From: Saprospirales bacterium
Lineage (GTDB): Bacteria > Bacteroidota > Bacteroidia > Chitinophagales > Saprospiraceae
Length of the DNA stretch: 64,000 nt
Reading direction: 5' to 3'
NCBI GenBank assembly: GCA_002698985.1
Contig: PAAY01000097.1
Location: forward strand, 1 to 64,000
Part shown: positions 34,666 through 44,173 of the stretch, piece after piece
Numbering within the stretch: the first letter of the stretch is position 1
Layout: the number at the start of each line of letters is the position of its first letter
Translations under genes and position numbers: made by a program
The notes under the pieces: model-generated
What the model saw: the letters and a program-made list of their open reading frames with translations, nothing else
What the model was told of the DNA's origin: nothing
Databases searched by the model: none

Positions 34666-34673
34666 CAAAAGTA
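34666..34673 (-). promoter_or_regulatory. -7 element of the tail-anchored protein gene
   Basis: The complement reads TACTTTTG, a full TAnnTTTG match, 20 bases before the start codon at 34645. No clear -33 was found. Confidence 0.45.
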
Positions 34674-35052
34674 ATCCCAGCTTTGAAACCCGGAAGCAAT
34701 GGAGATGAATTTGTGTTTCTGTGATCATCTTGCCAATAGCTCGTAGCTCCCCGAGTACTCGGGGCAGGCTGTGGCTCGTAGCTCGTAGTCAGGGCTGGCT
34801 TATCAAAAATAATCCTCCATAATCTTTCTTAACCACAGAGTAATAGGAGTTGAAAACAGAGTTGAGTAGAGGATTCCTGCCCAACCTACAACTTACAACT
34901 TACAACCCCATAACCCTCCATAATCCTCCATAATCCCCCATAAACCTCCATAATCCTCCAAACAAAAACTATCTTTGCCACCACGCACACCTGAAGCACC
35001 CTGCCGGAATGGGCATTTCTGCCCGATTGTCAAGTACCCAAAAACTTAGTTT
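34674..35052. other. gene-free interval of repeat words, with promoter of the PKD/T9SS gene
   Basis: It holds gctccccgagtactcggggcag (a 14-base palindrome core), gctcgtagctcgtag, accacagagtaatagg, cctacaacttacaacttaca and a run of ccataatcctccataatcc, that is the same words as at 23.5, 31.5 and 40.5 kb but mostly on the other strand. TATCTTTG at 34970-34977 is a -7 element for the following gene. Confidence 0.7.
34970..34977 (+). promoter_or_regulatory. -7 element of the PKD/T9SS gene
   Basis: TATCTTTG matches TAnnTTTG exactly, 75 bases before the start codon at 35053 and just after the repeat block. Confidence 0.45.
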
Positions 35053-36870
35053 ATGCGCCATTGTGTTACGCTTACCCTGTTGTGTGTGATCCTCTTTCCT
35101 TATTTTTTATCGTCGCAAAATGGTTGTCCTGGCTGCAGCACGAACTTGCCGCCACTGCCGGCCGACACCATTTACCTCAGCGAGGCCCCTGACGGAGAAG
35201 CAGGTGTTTTTTACGAAGAAGACATTAGTTTCAGGCTACCCAAGACGACAACACCAGTCAATGCCACTGATCCAGGCACACCTGCGGGGCTTAACATCAA
35301 TAAGATAACCATCATCAGTCTGGTGGGGCTGCCTCCGGGCTTGAGTTGGGAAGCCAACCAGATGGAGTTCAACCCTGACAATGAAACCGATGGTTGTGTG
35401 CGGTTTTGCGGAACACCGCTCCAGCCGGGTTTGTACGATGTGCAGGTATTTGTAACGGCCGAAGTGTTGGTTGTGAATCAATCAACCTCCTTTTCCTTCC
35501 CGATTTACATTGCGCCTTCCTCGAGTGTGAACGCCGGTTTTGCCATGACCAACAACAGCGGCTGCGGCAGTGTTACGGTTGAGTTTGAGAACAATGTACC
35601 CTCTGCAGGGCAAGACGGTTTCAGCTACCTGTGGGATTTTGGCAACGGCTTTCAGTCCCTGTCGGAAAATCCCCCTCCGGTCACCTACGATGAGCCCGGA
35701 GTTTACGAAGTGAACTACGAAGCAACGGTAGATACGGCCGGATACACCCTGACCACTGTTCATGTGCTGGCCACTGGCTGCGGAGATACTTCCATCCCCC
35801 CCATTTTCAATGGCGCTCCTGACCTTTACCTTAAAATCAAGAACCCGGACGGGGACATCATTTTTCAGACCAGCCCCGTAAACAATGCGCCCGTGCCCTT
35901 TGCTTTCACCGTCAACCTGCCCTTGGAGGAAGGCAACTACGAACTCGAGGTGCGTGACGACGACACTTTCGGATCTGAAACCTGCGGAACCGTCAACTTC
36001 AACCGCACCACCACGGGCACCCTGGCCAGTGGCTCGCTGGAGGTGGCGCTGGATATCATTCATCCCGTCACCACAATTCAAACCACCGATACCGTGAGGG
36101 TGTATGAGCTTCCGGAACAACCCCTCGTGGAGCCGGCTCCGGATGTGCAGGCCTGTTCAGGAGAGTCGGTTTTGCTGACTGCAAATTACGACGACAACCT
36201 CCAGTGGTACCGGGACACCACTTTGCTTTTTGGGGAAAATTTTCCGGAGCTGATGACCAATGAACCCGGCAACTATTGGGTCAGCTACACCAGCCCTGAT
36301 GGCTGCAAGGTGGAATCTGATGAGGTCAGTTTCACACTGCTGCCACTGCCCGCTCCTCCGGCATTTTTCAACGACAAAAATCTGCTCAGGGTGAACGAGC
36401 CCAGCCTGCTTCCCACCAATCACGAATTGCAGTGGCTGGTCAATGGAGTCGCCGTTCCCGGAGCCAATGGCCTTGAGTTTTGCATTACCGAACCAGGCAC
36501 TCAACTCTACACTCTACTCGTAACCGATCTGGATTCAGGCTGTAAGCGGGAGTACTCTCTGGGAGCGACTTACGATCCGGATTTCGATTGTTTGACGCCG
36601 GTGGGAGAGGCATTGAGTGACCTTGATGTCATTGTATATCCAAATCCGGCAGATCAGTTTATTTCTGTTGTGTTGCCCTCTGAATCCTTGGGGCAAGACT
36701 ATTCGATACGATTGGTGGACTTGTTGGGACAGGTGCATGATTTCCAGGGACAGACATCTTTGATTCAAACTAAATTAAGTCTGGACTGCTCAGCGTTTCC
36801 CGCCGGAGTTTACTTTCTCGTAATTGAAATAAATGGCCGGAAATTCACACAAAAATTGATATTGGAATGA
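35053..36870 (+). CDS. T9SS type A sorted surface protein with a PKD domain
   Basis: 605 residues, signal peptide 1-21 (LFPYFLSSQ). Next come a cadherin/putative-Ig-like part with LVGLPPGLSWEANQMEF and CVRFCGTPLQPG, a PKD domain around 200-230 (FSYLWDFGNGFQSLSENPPP), a C2-like or beta-sandwich part (LYLKIKNPDGD), Ig-like repeats with CSGESVLLTA, and a C-terminal T9SS type A domain (VIVYPNPADQFISVVL ... AGVYFLVIE). It should be delivered to the cell surface. It is convergent with the lower-GC gene pair that follows, with a 10-base gap. Confidence 0.88.
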   Translation: MRHCVTLTLLCVILFPYFLSSQNGCPGCSTNLPPLPADTIYLSEAPDGEAGVFYEEDISFRLPKTTTPVNATDPGTPAGLNINKITIISLVGLPPGLSWEANQMEFNPDNETDGCVRFCGTPLQPGLYDVQVFVTAEVLVVNQSTSFSFPIYIAPSSSVNAGFAMTNNSGCGSVTVEFENNVPSAGQDGFSYLWDFGNGFQSLSENPPPVTYDEPGVYEVNYEATVDTAGYTLTTVHVLATGCGDTSIPPIFNGAPDLYLKIKNPDGDIIFQTSPVNNAPVPFAFTVNLPLEEGNYELEVRDDDTFGSETCGTVNFNRTTTGTLASGSLEVALDIIHPVTTIQTTDTVRVYELPEQPLVEPAPDVQACSGESVLLTANYDDNLQWYRDTTLLFGENFPELMTNEPGNYWVSYTSPDGCKVESDEVSFTLLPLPAPPAFFNDKNLLRVNEPSLLPTNHELQWLVNGVAVPGANGLEFCITEPGTQLYTLLVTDLDSGCKREYSLGATYDPDFDCLTPVGEALSDLDVIVYPNPADQFISVVLPSESLGQDYSIRLVDLLGQVHDFQGQTSLIQTKLSLDCSAFPAGVYFLVIEINGRKFTQKLILE

Positions 36871-36880
36871 CCAGCCTTGA

Positions 36881-38086
36881 TCAAAGGTTCAGGCGGTAAA
36901 TGCCTTCAACAGTGAAGATGAATGTGTAGTTATTGGCACGTAAGATTCTATGTCCACTTGATGGCATGTAATCAAGTATTTCCCAAGTAAGGTTATTTTT
37001 ATAATGAATTGGGGAAGCTTCATCCGGATATGACCACAATGTTTTTTTCCCTACGAAGAATATAAAATCGTCATCAATAGGTAAAGCGCTAATCTTGGAT
37101 TCTTCCCATTCATCGAACAGTGCATTGTATTCCCACAGCTTGTACGGTGAATTGGGGGTTTCCTTTATTAGCATGGCACCATTATCTCCATAAATATCTG
37201 CTTTAAACCGATAGGGAGGATCAAAAGGGAACTTCTTTAGTTCAATGAATTCCCCACTTATCAGGTTGAGTCGATAGAATTTGGAAAAGTCATTTTTGAC
37301 CAGGTAGACCAAATTGTATTGTTCGTTCACAAACAGCAGTTGCAGGTATGTTTCAGTTACAACGTGATTTACTACTTCATTGCCACTGTTGAAATCATAA
37401 ACGCTGAAATTGTATGGTTGGTTACCCCTTTGTTTGATGTCTGAAAGAAACACATAATCGCCATTAACACCAATGCATGTGTTGACAAAATTATACACAG
37501 TAATTCCAGCAGATTGCAAAAATGAACTATTGCCCCATGATTTCAGATTTGCATTATATTCCAAACCGTTATTAGCTATTAATCCAGTGGGTGTTGGGGC
37601 TCCATATGATGGCTGGCTAAAATTGGAGGGAAAACTGGATTCGAAACTAACTGTATTGCTTGTTGAGCCCAACGCTGTGAATTTAATAGAATTTGAGCGT
37701 ATAATGTAGTTAGGAGTGTGAAATTCCAGAATTGCCTCATATTCCTTCCCTTCTATAAGATTCCTTTTAATGAATATGTCAAATCTTTGACCTTCAATAG
37801 TTTCCGGGTCAAGTTCTCTAACATAATTTGTATAATAGGAAATGAAGTAAGGAGCATAAGAATAGTCCGGGTATTCGGGGGCACCTGCCAATTTCCATTT
37901 TACAAAGGCATGTTCAATACCTTCATTTCCTATCTTGAATACCTCTGCTGAAAGGGTAACTCCGTCAAATGAAATATCTTTCACTTCTTTTATTTGAATA
38001 ACGGGTAGGAAGTCCTCATTTGGGAAATCATTTGTGCAGGAAGATATCGTGAGAGTCAGGAATGATATAAACAAGAATTTTTTCAT
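36881..38086 (-). CDS. SPII lipoprotein, possible beta-propeller
   Basis: 401 residues with a lipobox at Cys17 (LTLTISSC). After an Ig-like N-terminal part (about 35-135) the sequence has several blocks with W/Y and strand patterns such as ELKKFPFDPPYRFKADIYG and KLWEYNALFDEWEESKI, reminiscent of Kelch-type blades. Base composition is clearly more AT-rich than the surrounding genes. It begins 2 bases after the outer-membrane protein gene stop, so the two form one unit. Role unknown. Confidence 0.7.
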   Translation of the reverse strand: MKKFLFISFLTLTISSCTNDFPNEDFLPVIQIKEVKDISFDGVTLSAEVFKIGNEGIEHAFVKWKLAGAPEYPDYSYAPYFISYYTNYVRELDPETIEGQRFDIFIKRNLIEGKEYEAILEFHTPNYIIRSNSIKFTALGSTSNTVSFESSFPSNFSQPSYGAPTPTGLIANNGLEYNANLKSWGNSSFLQSAGITVYNFVNTCIGVNGDYVFLSDIKQRGNQPYNFSVYDFNSGNEVVNHVVTETYLQLLFVNEQYNLVYLVKNDFSKFYRLNLISGEFIELKKFPFDPPYRFKADIYGDNGAMLIKETPNSPYKLWEYNALFDEWEESKISALPIDDDFIFFVGKKTLWSYPDEASPIHYKNNLTWEILDYMPSSGHRILRANNYTFIFTVEGIYRLNL

Positions 38087-38088
38087 GA

Positions 38089-39207
38089 TTAAAAGAGTAT
38101 TTTAATTCCAAGGGAGAAAGACCTGACGAAGTAAGAGTACTCAGATTCAGAGGTGAAAAGATGGTCGTATTTGAGCTCAACACCCATCAAACGATTAAAA
38201 GCGGGAAAGTCCATACCCACGACTCCATAGGGACCGTAAAGGAAAGAACCTGTAAGGTCAGTATTCAATATTTCGACCTCGAAGTGGCTGTCCTGGTATT
38301 TGTACACAGCACTGATTTCATCATTGTATAACTGCTGATGTGCAGAAAATCCCACGTCCAGGTAGGGAAGAATCCTGCTGGTGTTCAACCTTGCTTTGAA
38401 GCCAAGACTGCCAAATGCATACATGGCATTGGCGTCAATGTCAGAAGTGGTGAGTCCGTTCGTTTTTAGATCGTCGAATAGCAGAGCGCTTAATCCAATT
38501 GACGGCAGCAAATAAAAATATCCTTTTTTATTGAGGGGCACTTCGGCCATTAATTCCAGTTTGCCAATTTCAATGTGGTAATTGGTGTTTTTTGCAAAAT
38601 TGCCTTCGAGTTTCGGGTCTATGCGATTGAATTCCAATTGCCCTGCATTTGAATAAGAAACGCTGATCCAGAAAGATTTAAAAGGCAAGACGCTCTGGTG
38701 TTTGCTGTTCATATATTGGAGTACATATAAAAGGTCCTTCTCTGAAGCATCGAAAACGGATTTTTTCAGGAAGATCGGAGGTCTTTCTTTCCACAGTTCT
38801 TCGAAAACCTCTTTGTTTTTCTCTTTGTCGTCAGAAAAAGTGAAGAATTGACCGGAGGGGCTTTCTATGAAATACTTCTGTTTGGACAAATCAGCCAGTA
38901 AGGCATAATCCTTTTTCTTTATTTCCCGCAGGAAGACAGGTTTCTCACCCGGATTTAGAGATTTTGAATGTAAGGTGAATTTGTTTCTCACCCGGACATA
39001 CAATACGTTCTCTGGGGAGAGCCGGATCAGGGTGTCACCGATAGGAGGTTTGAATTCTATTGAGCTCAGATCCTCTGAGAACTCAAATTTTCCTGTCAGG
39101 ATGGTGGAATCGGGGAGCAGGATGAAGCCACTATTTTGTGAAAATATTGCGGAAGCGAAGAGCAACAAAAAGGAAAAAAGGCTAATGGCTCTGGTCAACG
39201 TTTTCAT
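38089..39207 (-). CDS. outer-membrane beta-barrel protein
   Basis: 372 residues with a signal peptide ending AIFSQ. Residues 24-110 form a small beta domain (GFILLPDSTILTGKFEF). From about 175 on, alternating amphipathic strands (FWISVSYSNAGQLEF, YFYLLPSIGLSALLF) end in FVRSFSLGIKILF, whose terminal aromatic residue is typical of outer-membrane barrels. It shares the low GC and the transcript of the adjacent lipoprotein. The pair may form a surface complex, which is inference. Confidence 0.75.
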   Translation of the reverse strand: MKTLTRAISLFSFLLLFASAIFSQNSGFILLPDSTILTGKFEFSEDLSSIEFKPPIGDTLIRLSPENVLYVRVRNKFTLHSKSLNPGEKPVFLREIKKKDYALLADLSKQKYFIESPSGQFFTFSDDKEKNKEVFEELWKERPPIFLKKSVFDASEKDLLYVLQYMNSKHQSVLPFKSFWISVSYSNAGQLEFNRIDPKLEGNFAKNTNYHIEIGKLELMAEVPLNKKGYFYLLPSIGLSALLFDDLKTNGLTTSDIDANAMYAFGSLGFKARLNTSRILPYLDVGFSAHQQLYNDEISAVYKYQDSHFEVEILNTDLTGSFLYGPYGVVGMDFPAFNRLMGVELKYDHLFTSESEYSYFVRSFSLGIKILF

Positions 39208-39282
39208 CTTGGGAGCGAGTTGGTCAAATGGTGAGCCAAGATCGAAAGCAGGATTTTAATTTCCAAACCAGCACTTGAATTT

Positions 39283-40398
39283 TTACCAACTTCCAAGCAA
39301 CTCCGCCAGCGCCACACCCAGAAAATTGGCCACTGCCAGCCCCACCAGACTGGTGATGATGCCCGAAACCACAATGCTGCGGTTGTGGAGCACCGCAGCT
39401 ATCTGCCCGATGAACGGCGGGCCGTAAAAGCCGGCCGTGCTGGTAATGACCATGGTGTCCCTGTCAATGTTAAACAGGCGGCAGAGGATGACATGGAAAA
39501 ACACCGAAAGCAGCAAGACGGATGCTGCAAAAGCAATGTGGGTGCCGCCGCTTGTCAATATCTCTCCAATGTCGGCCATCATGCCGATGGCCACACAGAA
39601 AATTAGCAACAGGTATTCACCGCTCTGGAATGCTCCGTTGAGATTGCGCACTTCCTGCCACATGGATGCGGCAATGGCAAATGCCGAAAGGGTCAGAATC
39701 AGCCACCCGGGTTTTTCCAGCGTTCCGAAAATGAGATAGACCAGACCGGCTGTGAGGCCGGCCAGCACCAGCGTGAGGCCCAGGGCTTTCAATACGTCCT
39801 TTACCCCATAGCCATTCACGGGGTAAAACTCCTTTTCATCCTCTTCGTGAGGGTACTCAAATGGTTTGAGGAACAAACCGAAAAATCTTGGGGCCAGGGT
39901 GGTCAGGAAAATAAGCCAGGTGCCGCCACACACCATCTCGGCGGCGTTCAGGGTTATGAAAGTGGACTCCGGCACTTCCATGGCCATGCCCACGGCATTC
40001 ATGTTCGGTGTGCCGCCAATGTAAACCGCAGCCAGCATGCCACTTAGCAGGTTTGAATCGGGTAATAAGTCTTTGTAATAGAGATTTGCCAGGGTCGTAC
40101 TCACCAGCACGCTCATAATGATGAGTACAAATGCCAAAATGGTCTTTGGCGCCAGCCTGAACCAGCCTTTGATGTCGGTGGAGTAGAGCAGCAACGGTAT
40201 GGCCAGTAAAATGGTGGCCTGACTGACACTCATGGACAAAGAATCTGAAAGCGGAAAAGCTGTGAGATTCCTGAGCAATATTCCCAAGAGATAACACAGC
40301 ACCACAGGACTCAGGAGGTCCTGCGTGCCCAGCTTAAGCGTAAGTTTGGTCAGCAAGTAGGGTGCCGCCAAAAGGATCAGAAGTTGGACAACAAGCAT
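39283..40398 (-). CDS. DUF819-family membrane protein
   Basis: 371 residues with about ten to eleven transmembrane helices and two related halves. Conserved-looking segments include AAVYIGGTPNMNAVGMA and TSTAGFYGPPFIGQIAAVL, glycine-rich broken helices seen in the DUF819 (YjcL-like) family of putative transporters. Substrate unknown. It is a single gene bounded by repeat-rich DNA on its upstream side. Confidence 0.8.
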   Translation of the reverse strand: MLVVQLLILLAAPYLLTKLTLKLGTQDLLSPVVLCYLLGILLRNLTAFPLSDSLSMSVSQATILLAIPLLLYSTDIKGWFRLAPKTILAFVLIIMSVLVSTTLANLYYKDLLPDSNLLSGMLAAVYIGGTPNMNAVGMAMEVPESTFITLNAAEMVCGGTWLIFLTTLAPRFFGLFLKPFEYPHEEDEKEFYPVNGYGVKDVLKALGLTLVLAGLTAGLVYLIFGTLEKPGWLILTLSAFAIAASMWQEVRNLNGAFQSGEYLLLIFCVAIGMMADIGEILTSGGTHIAFAASVLLLSVFFHVILCRLFNIDRDTMVITSTAGFYGPPFIGQIAAVLHNRSIVVSGIITSLVGLAVANFLGVALAELLGSW

Positions 40399-40452
40399 GT
40401 AAAATCAATTTGAGCTTGTATTTGGCCGGGGCTACTGATGAGAAAGGCGGCA

Positions 40453-40632
40453 AGATAGTGGAATTGGGGATTATGGAGCCTGTCTGCCGCCAGGCAGGGA
40501 TTATAGAGGATTATGGAGGGTTATGGAGGATTATTGAGATTATGAAGGATTATTGGGATTATCAGGATTATTTTCAATATGCTAGCCCTAACTACGAGCT
40601 ACAGCCTGCCCCGAGCACTCGGGGAGCTACCG
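40453..40632. repeat. block of intergenic repeat words
   Basis: Contains ggattatggagcctgtctgccgcc, a ctgcc/ggcag hairpin, a run of ggattatgga variants, gagctacagcc and ccccgagcactcgggg. The same pieces occur near 13.8, 23.6, 31.5, 34.8 and 55.7 kb. Confidence 0.75.
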
Positions 40633-40640
40633 CCTAATCC

Positions 40641-41651
40641 TCAATTCAAAATTTTCCAGACGAGTTCTTTGAGCAGGGCGCTTTCGTCTTTGCCGGTAGA
40701 GCTGTAATCAACGCCTTTGGACATGAGGTCGTATTGTTTCAGGGTGCTGATGACTTCCATTGTTTTGGACAACGGGTAGTTGCGAAGGGCTTGTTTGTAT
40801 TCTCTCAGTGCATAGGAAGAGCGCAGGCCCAGGGCTTTGGTGATGACGCTATCCGGCTCGGATTTGAGAAAGTGCAGTTGGTAAAGGCGGGCAAAATAAT
40901 TGGCCAGGGAACCGATGACCATCACATCGGGGTTGCGTTTGGGGTTGGCAGAAAAGTTTTGGAGGATGCGGCTGACTTTGGCAATGTCACGCAGGCCCAG
41001 GGCTTTGTTCAGCTCGAATACATTGTACTCCCTGCTGATGCCTACGTATTCTTCGATGTGTTCCTCGTTGATGGTGACGCCTTTTTCAAGGTGCAGAGCC
41101 AGTTTTTCCAGTTCCAGAACGATGACCGAAACATCGGTGCCCAGGTATTCTATGAGCAGGTTGGTAGCGTGGCTGGTGATGTCATAACCCAAAGATCGAA
41201 TGTGGTCCTGAACCCAGTCGAAAACCTGGTTTTCGTAAAGCTTTTTGCTCTCGAAAACGACTCCGGTATTCGATGCGAGGTCGAGCAATTTCTTACCGGT
41301 GAATTTTTTGTGTTTGTGGCAAATGACCAGAATGGTGCTGGGTTGCGGCTGCTTGAGGTAAGTTTCGAGATCTTTCAACTCCCGCATCATTTGCGACTCC
41401 CGCAAAATGACAACCTGGTGTTCCGCCATCATTGGAAAACGCCGGGCATTGTCAATGACGGTGTTGGCGTCCACATCCTTACCGTAAAGGATGATCTGGT
41501 TGAAGGCCTTTTGTTCTTCGGGCAGGGCGTTTTCTTCGATAAACTTTTCGATGGAATCAATGAAGTAGGGTTCAGGTCCGTGAAGGAAATACACGGGCTT
41601 GAAATCCTTTTTGCGAAGCGACTGAAGAATTTGCTGGTGAGTGGTGGCCAC
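40641..41651 (-). CDS. holA: DNA polymerase III delta subunit
   Basis: 336-residue clamp-loader subunit that opens the sliding clamp. The N-terminal AAA-like domain opens with KPVYFLHGPEPYFIDSIEKFIEE, the HolA version of a nucleotide-binding loop that has lost the lysine. Then come MMAEHQVVILRE, a middle helical lid, and the C-terminal collar domain (LRSSYALREYKQALRNYPL). Length is normal. It is the second gene of a minus-strand pair, 21 bases after a small exported protein gene. Confidence 0.92.
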   Translation of the reverse strand: MATTHQQILQSLRKKDFKPVYFLHGPEPYFIDSIEKFIEENALPEEQKAFNQIILYGKDVDANTVIDNARRFPMMAEHQVVILRESQMMRELKDLETYLKQPQPSTILVICHKHKKFTGKKLLDLASNTGVVFESKKLYENQVFDWVQDHIRSLGYDITSHATNLLIEYLGTDVSVIVLELEKLALHLEKGVTINEEHIEEYVGISREYNVFELNKALGLRDIAKVSRILQNFSANPKRNPDVMVIGSLANYFARLYQLHFLKSEPDSVITKALGLRSSYALREYKQALRNYPLSKTMEVISTLKQYDLMSKGVDYSSTGKDESALLKELVWKILN

Positions 41652-41672
41652 AGGTGTACGGGTTCGGCTAGG

Positions 41673-42125
41673 TCAGTAATTTTTGAGGAAAAAGTCTTTG
41701 TAACCATTCAGCGATTTGGACCTGACGATGGCTTCGAAGTTGGTTTTTGAAACGGGGAAATAATCCACAGTCATGCCCATGTGCAGGAAGTCCGGGTGGT
41801 CGGTTTTCAGTGCTTTGTGGAAGGCCAGGGCTTCTGCTTTGTTGGGAAAGGATTGCACATGCAAAAGTGGCACATCGCTCAGCTCACCATCGATTTCAAT
41901 CTGGGTAATCTTCAGATTGGCCTTCGGGTAATGCTTCCAGATGTATTTGGTGATGGAGGCGCGCAGCTCGGGCAGGTCGGCCGGCCGGTTGTTCAAAACA
42001 AAAATGTAATAGTGTTCTTCGTTGGCATCGAGGGTGTAGCCCCCCTTGCTCGTGAGGGTTTCCTGCGTGTGTGCATTAAAAGCCATGAAGGCAAAAGCAA
42101 GGAAGAACAGGATTCGGATTTTCAT
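41673..42125 (-). CDS. small exported protein resembling the PorW/SprE C-terminal domain
   Basis: 150 residues from ATG 42125 (MKIRILFFLAFAF), signal peptide ending NAHTQ. The longer open frame upstream is not needed. The mature part, EEHYYIFVLNNRP ... LLHVQSFPNKAEALAFHKAL ... VSKTNFEAIVRSKSLNGYKDFFLKNY, has the order and spacing of the domain at the end of PorW/SprE, a T9SS component (from memory of the family, not an alignment). Here it is a stand-alone periplasmic protein. It precedes holA in the same transcript. Confidence 0.65.
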   Translation of the reverse strand: MKIRILFFLAFAFMAFNAHTQETLTSKGGYTLDANEEHYYIFVLNNRPADLPELRASITKYIWKHYPKANLKITQIEIDGELSDVPLLHVQSFPNKAEALAFHKALKTDHPDFLHMGMTVDYFPVSKTNFEAIVRSKSLNGYKDFFLKNY

Positions 42126-42362
42126 TGGAGTTATGATTTTTAGTTCCGGGCCGGATTCCGGCGAACCGGAACCGGCCACGGTTTCTAACCAAAAAAAGTA
42201 TTCAAAGAAAAGGTAATTCAACGAATGGCTCAAAATTAGCCTTTTTCCGAAGGATGAGCTGTTAAGACGCTTATTCGCACAGCCAGTTACCTTTTTTTTA
42301 GAAAAAACTATTTTGGCGGCGAATTTGACTGACAAGTCTTACCCTTTTCAACAGCCCTGCCA

Positions 42363-42929
42363 GTGTCTGTGCCAAATGACTCACCCGATGCACAATTTCT
42401 GAAGCTCCTTTCCGACGAACCGGAAAAGGGAATGGAATTGATTTTCAAACAATACTACCAGGATGTTTTTCTGGCAGTGGTGAGGGTGGTGTCTCAGGCA
42501 GAAGTAGCTGAAGACATCACCCAAGAGGTGATGTTCGATTTCTGGAAAAACCACCGCCGGATTTCGGTCAATATCTCCCTGAGGGCCTATTTCAGACGTG
42601 CCGGAGTAAACAAGGCCCTCAATTACATCAGGGACAACAAACACAAATGGAACACCGAAGACGAGCTCGAAACCGAGCCAAGCATCACCTTGAATGCAAG
42701 GGAATTGATGGAACACAGTGAGCTGGAACAGCTCGTTGATGCAGCCATTGACTCCCTTCCGGAAAAATGCAGGCTGGTATTTGTGCTCAGCAGATTTGAA
42801 GAGCTGACATACAATGAAATTGCGGACCAACTGGGCATTTCGCCCAAGACGGTTGAGAACCAGATTTCAAAGGCGCTCCGGATACTCCGAAACACCTTGC
42901 AGCCTTACCTGGGGCAGCGAAATTTATGA
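42363..42929 (+). CDS. ECF sigma factor (Bacteroidota FecI-like)
   Basis: 188 residues with a GTG start. Region 2: QEVMFDFWKNHRRISVNISLRAYFRRAGVNKALNYIRDN. Region 4: CRLVFVLSRFEELTYNEIADQLGISPKTVENQISKALRILR. Both fit the FecI-like group expanded in Bacteroidota. It is followed by FecR and a TonB-dependent transducer, so it should be released when the receptor binds its ligand. Confidence 0.92.
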   Translation: MSVPNDSPDAQFLKLLSDEPEKGMELIFKQYYQDVFLAVVRVVSQAEVAEDITQEVMFDFWKNHRRISVNISLRAYFRRAGVNKALNYIRDNKHKWNTEDELETEPSITLNARELMEHSELEQLVDAAIDSLPEKCRLVFVLSRFEELTYNEIADQLGISPKTVENQISKALRILRNTLQPYLGQRNL

Positions 42930-43109
42930 GGCCTGACAGGATCCCCTCCTCGGGTTTGGTCAGGTGGCTTACAAAAACCACGACAAATTGAGCGGAATTT
43001 CGCTTCGAGATAGGGGGACTGCCTTACTTGTGTGTCCTTTGGAAAAACAATGCACAACCAAGACCCCAAAAATCAAGGTTGCGCCAGCAAACCCAAATAT
43101 TGATTGGCA

Positions 43110-44054
43110 ATGAGTGACAAGTTAAAGGGATTGAAACAATGGCTGCATGCCGGGAATGATGCTCAGCATGCTGAGCAACTGGAGGAGTTGTGGGCTGTCA
43201 CTTCATCCTACAAGCGCAGAACATTGCCAAATCCGGAAACCGCATTCGTGGAGTTTTCCAAAAAACAAACGATCGGGAAAACCTCCGGCAATGGTGGTGT
43301 CCTTCTCAGAATGACCATGCTCCGAGCCGCCGCTGCTGTGCTGGTTCTCATCGGCGCAGGATTTCTTCTGAAGTCTGTCTTCTTCGCTCCTGACGTCGCA
43401 ATGCTCACCGTGGCCACCGATGCGCAAACCACCAAAGTCTTCTCACTCCCCGATGGATCAGTCATCAGCCTGAACAGAAACAGTCAGCTTATTTATCCCG
43501 AAAAATTTTCCGGTGACATCCGGACTGTTCAGTTAATTGGTGAGGGATTTTTTGAAGTGTCGGCTGATAAGGCACACCCTTTCATCGTGGAAACCCAGGC
43601 CGGCAAGGTCAGGGTTTTGGGAACCAAATTCAACGTAAGGGCCTTCCCTGATGAACAGTCTCTGGAGGTTTTCGTGAAAGAGGGCAGGGTAGCTGTAATT
43701 CCAGCGGATGGCAAGTCTTACGAACTGGATCCGGGGGCATTCCTTCAATACGATCAAGCCTCGGCCAGAATTGGCCTCACACGAAAATCCAACGACAACG
43801 ACCTGGCCTGGAAAACCGGAAAGCTGTCATTCCAAAATGCTCCTGTAAGTGAAGTCGTGAAGGCAGTGGAGCGCCTCTACGGTGTTAAAGCCACCATCGA
43901 ACACGAGGATCTGGCCAATTGCCCGGTCTATTTCAATGTAAGTGTCGGCAAGCTGCAGGATGTTTGGAGCGTACTGGAAACCACCTGCGAAGGTGTTGAT
44001 GTAGAAATCACCGGGCAGGAATCGTTTTTGATCCATGGCCATTGCTGCCAGTAA
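43110..44054 (+). CDS. FecR-type anti-sigma factor
   Basis: 314 residues from ATG 43110 (a TTG lies two codons upstream). A cytoplasmic segment (1-70) is followed by one transmembrane helix near 75-92 (AAAAVLVLIGAGFLLKSVFF), the periplasmic FecR domain (FSLPDGSVISLNRNSQLIYPE, GEGFFEVSADKAHPFIV, VRVLGTKFNVRAF) and a C-terminal STN-like domain (LSFQNAPVSEVVKAVERLYGVK). It holds the adjacent sigma factor and receives the signal from the receptor. Its last 13 bases are inside the longer open frame of the next gene. Confidence 0.9.
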   Translation: MSDKLKGLKQWLHAGNDAQHAEQLEELWAVTSSYKRRTLPNPETAFVEFSKKQTIGKTSGNGGVLLRMTMLRAAAAVLVLIGAGFLLKSVFFAPDVAMLTVATDAQTTKVFSLPDGSVISLNRNSQLIYPEKFSGDIRTVQLIGEGFFEVSADKAHPFIVETQAGKVRVLGTKFNVRAFPDEQSLEVFVKEGRVAVIPADGKSYELDPGAFLQYDQASARIGLTRKSNDNDLAWKTGKLSFQNAPVSEVVKAVERLYGVKATIEHEDLANCPVYFNVSVGKLQDVWSVLETTCEGVDVEITGQESFLIHGHCCQ

Positions 44055-44173
44055 TCCGGGCGGTCTTCATCCGGCCATTTCTCCTGTCCGGCTCACTTCC
44101 TGATTTCCTATTCTGCAAACCTGTGTATCTTTCGGCTCACCAAAATTCAATGGTGTTGCCCGGCAATCATTTT

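Noticed and set aside
36881-39207. Mobile element carrying the AT-rich pair
   Set aside because: No integrase, transposase, tRNA or terminal repeats were seen at either edge.
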